Shown here in pieces: positions 54,058 to 64,000 of a stretch of DNA of 64,000 nucleotides. The DNA lies in contig OY744607.1 of assembly GCA_963556255.1 (NCBI GenBank), positions 46,911,111 to 46,975,110 on the forward strand. Direction: 5' to 3'. Below the pieces are notes generated by a model, which was given only the letters and a program-made list of their open reading frames with translations, was not told where the DNA came from and ran no database searches. The stretch's first letter is position 1; every line of letters starts with the position of its first letter. Source of the stretch: Allolobophora icterica (lineage: Eukaryota; Annelida; Clitellata; Crassiclitellata; Lumbricidae). A program made the position numbers and the translations under genes.

Positions 54058-57000
54058 ATGGCTGCGTTTTACGAGAAGACGACGCTGAACGCCAAGGTTT
54101 CGCTGTTTCTTCTCGTCGTTCTTGGCGTCTTCTTGATCGTGTCCTATGCCTCACCCTACTGGACGACGATACCCGATGGAAATGCCGGACTGTGGATCGC
54201 CTGCAATGGACCTGAATGCTACGAACGATGGAATCAATGGATAATCGGTTAGAACCGATTTAGTTGTAGGCCTAGTCTTAATATTATTGTCTGTTGCCGA
54301 CTGCAGTCTATATTTGCGCCTGGCTGTCCCTTCTGCCGTTCATTCATTCATTATCCATCCAATCCATCCATCCATCCGTCCGTCCGTCCGTCCGTCCATC
54401 CGTCCGTCTAGTCCATCCATCCATCCATCCATCCATCCATCCATCCATCCATCCTATGTTGATTCAAAGGCACGTTTGTGTGAATTGTCGACGTATACAC
54501 CGCATAGCTTAATTATAGTTGAGCTTTGTCTAACCTCGGAAATCATTATCTGTGATGCTAGTGCCACCTTAGTTGTTAGAAGATACTCAACCGATGGACA
54601 TTGACAGAATCGCAAATCGCTTACAATATATAATAATAGTAATAATAATAATAAATTAATAATAATAATTATTATTATTATTATTATTATTAGTTGTAGT
54701 AGTAGTTGTTGTTGTTGTTGTATCTGTTATACATTTGACAGGCGCCACTATTCGACGACCAAGTATCAATCGATTGCGTTGAGCAATAGTGAGTGAAGGA
54801 CTTGCTCAAGGTCCCTACACAGCAACCCTCATAGAGGGGAAGGCTAGAACTCGTACTCTCAGTACTACAAGTTGCACATCGCTTTTTCACAACATTTTTG
54901 TAAGTGGACATACAGTAATTATGGAAAGTTTGTTTACAAATCCTCAGAAGTGCTATGTATTGACCTACACTTAAAAGCTGCAATGTAAATTGAATTGAAT
55001 TTAAATTTGTTTATTGTTATTACTATTATCCAGTAGCAGAATAATAATAATAGTAATAAATAATAATAATAATAATAATAATACTTACATACATACATAC
55101 ATGCATACATACTAATAATAATCATCATCATCACCTGGTATATGTACCTTTATTTTATTATTTTTTGTGATATATTGCCTGGTGTTATTATTGTTATTTT
55201 ATTATTATTCTATATTATTATTATTAGTAGTAGTAGGCCTAGTATTATTACTGTAAGAATATGAAGCACCAGTTAATAAAAGCAAAGTGCACCTCAGAAG
55301 CTCTAAAATTGTCTCCACACTGTCTTACACAGCGATAGTGATTGATCTCACCAGCAATGGTGATTTATATCACACAAACAATTCATTGAAAACCCGCAGG
55401 GTCGAAGCCATACGGTTGCTATAGAAAAACGTATACATTTATAATTTCACAAATATTGCTGATGCAGGATGGGTAAGAGCGGTCCAGGTGATGCTGTCGA
55501 TATCTCTGATTTGCTGGACCTTCGCGACGTTCTGCCTCTGTCTCTACCTGTTCTTCACCCGATTCCAGGATGACAGAAGACTCATCTTCGTCTCCTGCGC
55601 TACGATCTTCACCTGTGGTACGTGTCTGATCAAGATAAGTAAGTAAGTAAATAGTCTATTAGTGAGACAAGCGCCCACACTTTACAACAACAATGCACAC
55701 AATTGTGAAAAAAGTATCACAATATCAGTAGGAAAAAAACTGATGCAATAATATAATAAGAGTTTTAAAAGTTTAAATATACACACGCCGCCACTGCAAG
55801 TTGGATACCGAAGCAGTCATGAAAACTAACGTTATCACAATTTTTTTTATTTGTATAACTAGTGAGCAAATGATGAAGGATTTTTTATGCAACATGCAGT
55901 GTTTGAAAGTATAGTAATTCAAACTTGAATTTATGGAATTGCTTAGAAGGCAGTAATTGCTAAAAGACAGCCTTGGGGTGACTGGATGTGCTTAAAGAAC
56001 TTCAGTTTAGTTTTCTCCCAAATCTTCCCCAGTGACAAAGATCACACACTGATTGAAGGCATTAACTGAGGACATTATTGATTCATGGCATTGTTGATTG
56101 AAGGCATATATTTATTGAAGCATCACTGATTGAAGGCATCATCGATTGTCGCCATATCCATTGCGTGGAACAGTCTTTCTGACTACGTGAAGAAGCGCCA
56201 ATCTCTGGAGACATTTAAATCACAGCTCAGACCTATCTTTCTAAACTTTCAAATAAATGTCACTGATTTTTTCAGTGCTTCTTTCTAGAAAAAAGGTTCC
56301 GGAACTGAACAATAGGTTCCGGAACTGAACAATTATGGAAGGGATAAAATCCGAGAAAAAACTGAATATACTGAACTGAATTTGGGATTGGAAGGGGTCT
56401 CAATAACACTGAAAACAGTTCACAACACCTTGTCACCTTGTCACCTTGTGCTGTCAGCTCGTGGAGCTCTAGCGACCGTCCTGGTGAACACACTCCACCA
56501 TCTCCTATTCGATGACAAGTCTCTCAATTCCGCCAAATTCATGCCAGTTACATCTTGTATCTCATCCATCCATCTCCTCCTTGGGCGACCCAGTCTTCTC
56601 CTCCCCTCACCGCACGCCAGCATCATTTCCTTCTCCAGACCATCAGATCGCATAACATGTCCAAAGAACCTTAGCTTCATTCTTGTCGCAGTTTGTTTTA
56701 ACGACTCTTCATTCTCAACTCCAATCTCCTCTCGTATTGATTCGTTCGTTCTTTTCTCAGTCCAAGATATTCTCAGCATCTTCCTCCATATCCACATTTC
56801 ACAAGCGTTAACCTTATTTTCCATGTTCTTTGTCATTGTCCACGTCTCGCAACCGTACAGTACCGTAGGAAAGATTAGTGCTCTCACGAGCCTTTTTTTG
56901 GTTTCTATGCTCACATGTTTGTCTTTCCATATCTTTTCCAGTCCGGTCATTGCAGCTTTCCCTATAGCAATCCTTCGTTTTATTTCTGGATCACACTTTC

Positions 57001-60000
57001 CCTCCTTTCCAACCAGTGATCCTAGGAATGTGAAGCTTTCTACCACCTCTATTTCCTCTCCGTCTATCTCAAAACTATCCCAATCTGCTGTTGTCATGAC
57101 CTTTGTCTTCTTTATGTTGAAGTATAAACCAGCTTTTTCACTTTCTCTCCTGACCCTTCTTATCAGTTCTGCCAAATCCTCTTTTCTTTTTGCCATTAAT
57201 GTTGTGTCATCCGCGTATCTAAGGTTATTCAGTGTCTTTCCAGCAATTTTTACTCCCTCAATTGCCCCCTCCAGTTCTGCCTTTCTCATTATTCTTTCAG
57301 CATATAGATTAAACAGGAATGGAGACAAGATGCATCCCTGCCTCACTCCTTTCTTGATTCTGAAATTGTCAGTGTCTCCGTATTCTGTTCTTATCACCGC
57401 TATCTGGTCTTCATATAAACCCTTTAGTAACATTATCAGGTGTTTCGGAATTCCCATTTCAAGCAGGGTTTTCCACATTAAATCATGGTTAATGCAGTCG
57501 AATGCCTTGCTATAGTCAATGAAACAGATGTGAACCTCCTGTCCATACTCCCTTTGTCTCTCCATTATCCACCTCATGTTGGCTATATGGTCTCGAGTTC
57601 CACGAGATTTCCTAAACCCTGCCTGGTTCACCGGAAGTTCTCTTTCAATTGTGCCTTCCATTCTTTTGTGAATTATTTTCAGAGCAAGACGGAGAGTCAA
57701 GGGCCCCTCGATCTAATGAAGCAACAGGACTAAAGCCGAAAGGACGTCTAGAGGTGGATCGATTCGGAGGGGAAAGACTCAACCTGAGCTGTAAGCAGAA
57801 GATGAAGTTGGGCACATGGAACGTGCGAAGTATGCAGAGCGGAAAGATGGACGTGATACAGGGAGAGATGAAGAAATTAGACATAGCAATCCTAGGATTA
57901 AGTGAGACAAGGTGGAAGGGACAAGGACATTTCAGTTGGAATGGATACAGGATAATAATGTCAGGACAAAAAGAGAGAGGAAAAAATGGAGTTGCAATCA
58001 TGTGTGACAAGTCAAGCGCAAATGCGATAATGGGATATGATACAGTGAGTGATAGAATTTTGAGTGTAAGATTCAGAGGAAGAAAGGTCAACATAACCAT
58101 TATACAGGTATATGCTCCAACATCGATATCGTTAGAAGAGGAACACGAGGGTTTTTACACCAGCCTGCAAAGTACAGTGGACAGAACTCCGAAGGGCGAC
58201 GTACTAGTGATCATAGGTGACTTCAATGCGAAGGTGGGTCAATGCACCGGAGGCGATGGAGACACATTAGGTAGTCATGGCCTGGGTGAACAGAATGAAG
58301 CAGGAGAAAGACTTGTTGAGTTTTGCAAAGGGAATGGCTTAGGAATTATGAACACTTGGTTCGAACAGCCTAAGAGAAGACTGTACACATGGACGTCACC
58401 GAATGGGAAGCATAGAAACCAGATTGACTACATACTGATAAACAAAAGATGGAAAAGCACAATAAGAGATGTGAGAACAAGGCCAGGAGCGGACTGTGGA
58501 ACTGACCATGAGCTATTGGTAGCAACACTGAGAACGAAATTGAAAAAGATAAAGAAAGGAGATCGATTGATCAGATACGACTGCAAGGGTATCACACTGG
58601 AATACAGGATGGAAATAAAGAATCGGTTTGAAGTACTAGAGAGAGATGAGATAGAAGAGGAAGAGGATTCGAACAACCTATGGGAGAGGATGAAGAAAAC
58701 AATAGTCGAAGTCGCAGATAAGCACATTCCAAAGAAGAAGAAAATCACAACAACGACATGGCTATCGAGAGAAGCCATATGCATGGCGGTTGATAGGAAG
58801 GCTGCAAAGAAGGCAGGAGAAAAGGATAAGGTAAGGGCACTGAACAGTGCCTTCCAAAAACAAGCACGGAAAGATAAAGAAATACATCTAAACGAATTAT
58901 GCAGAGAAATGGAAGACGAGGGAAGGAAGGGACGAACCAAGGAAATGTTCTCAAAAGTAAAGACAATCACGGGAAAATTTGCACCTAGAATGGGCTCAAT
59001 GAAGGCAGGAGATGGAAATGTAATCTGCGATGAAGAAGGGATAAAGCATAGATGGAGAGAATACACGGAGGAGTTGTATAGGGAAGACAAACGAGTCAAA
59101 AAAGAACAAATTGACGTAACAGAGTATGAAAAGGAACCGGAGGTCATGGAAGCGGAGGTAGAATGGGCAATCAGACAACTCAAGGACAATAAGGCACCCG
59201 GTCAAGATGGGATACCTATAGAACTGATAAAAGCAGGGGATGATGCGATGATAAAAACAATAACAAAATTGTGCAATCAAATATGGGCAACTGGAGAATG
59301 GCCGGAGGACTGGAAGAAGTCGATCTTTATACCTATATTCAAGAAAGGAGATGCGAGGGAGTGTGAAAATTATAGGACGATAGCAATGATATCACACAAT
59401 GTTCACAACACTGAAATTAAATTAAAATAACTAAATTATTGTTTTTATTATTAAAATAAATAAATAATTTTTAGTAGTTGAAAAAAGGTGCCAGAACGCC
59501 GTTCCGGCTGAAAAACCACTGGATTTTTTAAACTCGTGTACAACGCCCTATTCTTTGGTCTCGGCTTAGCTACTGTAACAGCACTATTATAACTTAATTA
59601 TCTTATTATCATTATTATTGTTGTTATTCTTGTTACTATGATTATTATTACTACTATTAATATTATCATTTATTATTACTACTACTACTATTATTGCTAT
59701 TATTATTACTATTATTATTATTACTATAATTATTATTGTATTATTATTGTATTATTATTATTATTATTATTGTTATTATATTATTACTAAATTTATTACA
59801 ATTATTATTTATCATTCTATTGCAGGTGTTTTCACACTGCTCTGTGTTTTTACGTGGGCCGCTGGGCAGCATTATGGGAGTGATGAGATCCTCAACTGGG
59901 CGTATGTGATGGCTTGCTTTGTCGCCATCCTCTCCTTCGTCACATTCGTCTTTCTACTAAAAGAACTTCAACAGACCAACTACGCGAGTCGCTACCAGAA

Positions 60001-60019
60001 AGTTCCGGATGCTATGTAG
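54058..60019 (+). CDS. Four-pass membrane protein of claudin/PMP22 type
   Basis: Exons 54058-54247, 55468-55617 and 59826-60019. Both introns are phase 1 with GT-AG borders, giving 177 residues. Four hydrophobic segments are visible: about 16-36 ([17 protein letters not shown]), 67-90 ([20 protein letters not shown]), 100-125 ([20 protein letters not shown]) and 140-162 ([19 protein letters not shown]). The first loop has W38 followed by [11 protein letters not shown], the W-GLW-C-C signature of the claudin/EMP/PMP22 superfamily. Short N- and C-terminal tails would be cytosolic. No PDZ-type YV ending is present. I cannot name a specific orthologue, so junctional or channel-subunit roles stay open. 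The start ATGGCTGCG opens the longest frame. Intron 2 (4.2 kb) holds an inverted RTE LINE. Confidence 0.9.
54355..54453. repeat. (CCAT)n/(CCGT)n microsatellite
   Basis: Tetranucleotide array switching from CCAT to CCGT and back, in intron 1 of the claudin-like gene. Confidence 0.9.
54725..54885 (-). repeat. tRNA-headed SINE, family B
   Basis: The shared body runs CGACCAAGTATCAATCGATT, GACTTGCTCAAGG, ACACAGCAACC and AGTACGAGTTCTAGCC on the minus side. It is flanked by long ATT/TTG microsatellites at 54635-54720. Confidence 0.6.
56150..56262 (+). pseudogene. LINE 3'-end remnant
   Basis: Encodes [20 protein letters not shown] and QLRPIFLNF, a degenerate reverse transcriptase C-terminus like that at 24730-25035. 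Confidence 0.65.
56441..57697 (-). pseudogene. RTE LINE reverse transcriptase, 3' half
   Basis: Open for about 415 residues. Contains [34 protein letters not shown], the catalytic box [11 protein letters not shown] and [20 protein letters not shown]. The thumb and C-terminal region follow with [11 protein letters not shown], then FGHVMRSDG and [18 protein letters not shown]. Reading is uninterrupted, so the copy is young. The ATG given by the ORF is an artefact of the inversion junction. Confidence 0.92.
57712..59400 (+). pseudogene. RTE LINE endonuclease and start of reverse transcriptase, 5' half
   Basis: From ATG at 57802 the protein begins [17 protein letters not shown], an AP-endonuclease start. 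Catalytic motifs [25 protein letters not shown] and [10 protein letters not shown] are intact. A Lys-rich linker follows, then [20 protein letters not shown] and [11 protein letters not shown], reaching [12 protein letters not shown] before leaving the element at 59400. The last 10 codons of the ORF are flanking DNA. The short 5' UTR (about 57700-57801) is retained. Confidence 0.92.
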
Positions 60020-61559
<1,540 letters not shown>

Positions 61560-61569
61560 GTGTTAACGA

Positions 61570-61775
61570 CTTTATTTTCTTAGCCTCGGCATATGAGGGG
61601 GCTAGTCCTCTCCCTCCCACCTGTCTTCCCACCGACAGTGTACCCATTATAGCTGAGTTGGCTAGGGGCACAGATGGAACAGCAATGTCAAAACAAATTT
61701 CTACTCTGGCAAAGAGTTTAACCCCTGACCTTTTGGATGACAGTCCACCATGCTAACAACTAGACTGTCGAATTA
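61570..61775 (-). repeat. tRNA-headed SINE, family C
   Basis: Minus strand: AGTCTAGTTGTTAGCATGG, CCAAAAGGTCAGGGGTTAA, and a body with GCTCAACTCAGC-like and ACACTGTCGGTGGGAAGAC phrases. Confidence 0.6.
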
Positions 61776-61914
61776 AACGAGGACGTTAATCCTTTACTAG
61801 CATGTTGTAACAGCTTAAATGCCATGCTCGCTGATTCGCCATAGACAGGCGCAGAGGAATAGCAATCTTCAAGTTAACCTCCTGAGACCTGCAGTAAAAG
61901 GAATGCAGTGCCAC

Positions 61915-62100
61915 TAGCTGAAAGCTAATGTAGTTCCTTAAGCTAACCTGAAAGCTAATGTAGGTGCTTAAAAAAACCTACCTTGAAAGTTAATGTAGCC
62001 ATTGAGCTAACCTGAAAGCTACTGTAGTTCTTTAAGCTAACCTAAACGCTCATGTACTTCCTTAGGTTAACCTGAGAGCTAACCTCAAGCTAACCTTAAA
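61915..62100. repeat. Minisatellite of about 30-35 bp
   Basis: Five to six copies of AACCTGAAAGCTAATGTAG followed by TTCCTTAAGCT. Confidence 0.75.
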
Positions 62101-62159
62101 CAGCAGAGAAAATGTATGTGGATAATGTCAAAGGCTACTATGGATAAGAAAGTGTTGGC

Positions 62160-62385
62160 AACTTCATTTTCTTAGCCTTAGCTTAGCATATAAGAGTGGG
62201 TGGCCAGTGGTCTCCTTCACTGCCTAATCATCCAACTGACAGTATTATATGATCAGTGTACTCATTTTATAGCCAAGTTTGGTGAAATAATTATTGAAAT
62301 AACATTCGTTTTCATCAGGATTTGAAGCCTCAACCATGCGGTGAACAGTCCAGCACACTTACCATTAAATTGTTGCACTGCTAAA
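62160..62385 (-). repeat. tRNA-headed SINE, family C, degenerate
   Basis: Shares TTCATTTTCTTAGCCT, ACTGACAGTATTATATGATC, GTGTACTCATTTTATAGCC and the terminal GGTGAACAGTCCAGC region with 61570-61775. Confidence 0.55.
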
Positions 62386-63479
62386 ACAAGCCCTACACGT
62401 TTCGTCAGTTTGAACGGATCTTTACTCTTCTTCAGTACAAAGAAACTATCATCAAAGTTACAAAGGCGCCGGTAAAACAGTTATCGTTCCCAGTCTGATC
62501 GTCAAGAAATTCAGATCAGATCATGAACGAAAGTTTCAAATACTCAACAATGCACAAACATTAACTCAAGAGGACACTAAAACAAACGATATGACATGAG
62601 GAAAACAAAATGAAGGCATCTTAACAGAACCAACAGCTGGCATATGTTGACGTTATGTACAGTCTGGCCCATGTGAAATACAACCTTCAGCAATTGATCA
62701 TATGCAACAAATAATATATACACTCTGTAAGTGTACAGTTGCACATTAGTAGTCTTTGTGAGGTACTTGAAAAGCGCTATATTACGTGTCTTGTTACAGA
62801 TATACATGCACTATTGTTAACACTGAAAGTGTACAGCTGTCCAGGTACAATAATGCGCTTTACAAGTGTACAAGAGCAAATGCAATGACCAATAGCCACG
62901 AAACTGACCTTCACCCAACGTTTCGTTTACCAGCATTATCCAATTTGGTTAATGCATCTCGAATTAAATTTTTATAGGCTTAAGATTTTTTTACAAGAAT
63001 TTTTTCCCCTTTCATGTTTTCCTTGTCATGACATTCTCTAAAGTTTTGAAATTATAAGTTACACCAACATACAGGACTTCCAAAACAGTATTCATTACCC
63101 AAACTGTCAAAACACGAATGTATTAAAACGTATTACAATGTATTACAAGAGGGAGCTATCCGTAGCAATCGCATCAGTATCTAGCTAACCTCATGACTTC
63201 TATAGCGCCGTTATGATAATGCATTAATCAGTGGTGTGCAACAAGGCATGTCTGCAAACTCGGCCAATCGCAGTGATCAGTTCAGCGTGTGACAAATTGA
63301 AAGTCAGAGGACAAGAAAGCTACAATCTATTGCAAGTCTGTATAGTACCATGAAGGAATTCAATTAGGTGTAATTACGAGATGTGCCCAACGACTGAATA
63401 TTTTGCCTTAGAGATGACAAGAGTTTAGTATGACTGTTCAAAAACTTTGGGAGCCATTCACAGGCAACTGATTCGAAAG
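62386..63479. other. Gene-free stretch
   Basis: No recognised coding exon; the short ORFs have no family signature. Confidence 0.3.
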
Positions 63480-63605
63480 TGTTAGAATGGTACATTGCAT
63501 GCCTTGTAAGACGATGATTGCTAGTTCGAGCCTTACCTGAGATGGTTATGTGCACAAAAGTCCTTCTCGTTGTGCTACATAAATACATGACGACATTATT
63601 GGTTT
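63480..63605 (+). repeat. tRNA-like SINE head
   Basis: TAGAATGGTACATTGCATGC and ATTGCTAGTTCGAGCC resemble A and B boxes, with a short GTGCTACATAAATAC tail. The acceptor stem does not pair, so this is not a functional tRNA gene. Confidence 0.5.
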
Positions 63606-64000
63606 CAATGCAATCGCTTTTCACAGCACTTTTCGCACCAAACACGACATCATTGAAGACAACCCCTCCCAGAAAAATACTATCCCTAATTTTCGAAATC
63701 CTGAGGGATCACATGTGCCTCTGGTAAAAAATAATAATAGTAATAATAGTCCAAACAAAGACCCGTGGTTTCCATGCCTTTCAAAACCTGATCCACATCT
63801 GTGGAATTCACAACCAATTTGCAAATAACCGAAGATTAGTCTTTTTCCACCAATGCCTTGGGGTGTATTGTGTAAATTAGTTAAACATAAGAACCTGAGG
63901 AATCGTATCTAACTCGGGTGTATTAAGAAACAAATCTCATTAACACTACTAATAATAAATCTGAAACAGACTGCCTATCAATCTTAATCTGAAAGAGACT

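Larger units (their letters stand above)
56429..59400 (-). mobile_element. RTE-type LINE with an inverted 5' half (twin priming)
   Basis: The 3' half lies on the minus strand (56429 to about 57697) and the 5' half on the plus strand (about 57697-59400). An 11-bp target duplication, GTTCACAACAC, lies at 56418-56428 and 59401-59411. The 3' end on the minus strand finishes in a tandem ACAAGGTGACAAGG tail, as RTE elements do. The two halves meet head to head, and the protein breaks at almost the same point in both (AMISH in one, [10 protein letters not shown] in the other). The copy is thus nearly full-length but inverted at one end. Confidence 0.9.

Noticed and set aside
55789..55801. GCCGCCACTG as the partner of the lone hAT end at 52295
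   Set aside because: The flanking octamers differ completely and the 3.5-kb interval contains the claudin-like exons; no support for one element.
56382..57515. 377-residue plus-strand ORF
   Set aside because: It is antisense to the reverse transcriptase ORF on the minus strand, which has all catalytic motifs.
58428..59189. 253-residue minus-strand ORF
   Set aside because: It is antisense to the LINE endonuclease/reverse transcriptase frame.

Overview
The window is nuclear DNA from an invertebrate metazoan. It has spliced genes with GT-AG introns, long repeat-filled introns, tRNA-derived SINEs, LINE tails, Helitrons and many hAT transposons. I cannot fix the species. The protein families and dense simple repeats fit a marine invertebrate, but that is inference.

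Four cellular or cellular-like genes can be assembled exon by exon. (1) On the minus strand, 5462-12207, lies a PPM1A/PPM1B-type PP2C protein phosphatase. (2) On the plus strand, 19783-24048, lies a three-exon THAP9/P-element-type transposase with an uninterrupted 901-residue reading. (3) On the minus strand, 31118-50561, lies a complete protein kinase D gene of at least 20 exons (N-terminal domain, C1a, C1b, PH, kinase). (4) On the plus strand, 54058-60019, lies a three-exon four-pass membrane protein of the claudin/PMP22 type. Nothing in the sequence ties these four into one pathway; they look like ordinary independent neighbours.

Layout: 1-3905 is a pile of nested transposons. 3906-5461 has no recognised gene. 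5462-12207 is the phosphatase, whose introns hold a minisatellite, a hAT element and a Helitron stuffed with a C-rich (CCACCC-like) array. 12208-19782 is mobile DNA, including a hAT carrying a deleted transposase ORF. 19783-24640 is the THAP9-like gene. 24640-31117 is gene-poor and rich in short tandem repeats. 31118-50561 is protein kinase D. 50562-54057 contains one hAT inside another. 54058-60019 is the membrane protein gene, whose second intron holds an RTE-type LINE with its 5' half inverted. 60020-64000 is SINE and simple repeat.

The main genome-level observation is transposon history. Nine hAT-type insertions can be delimited to the base by terminal inverted repeats plus 8-bp target duplications, several nested. 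I found no CRISPR array, operon, bona fide tRNA or rRNA gene.
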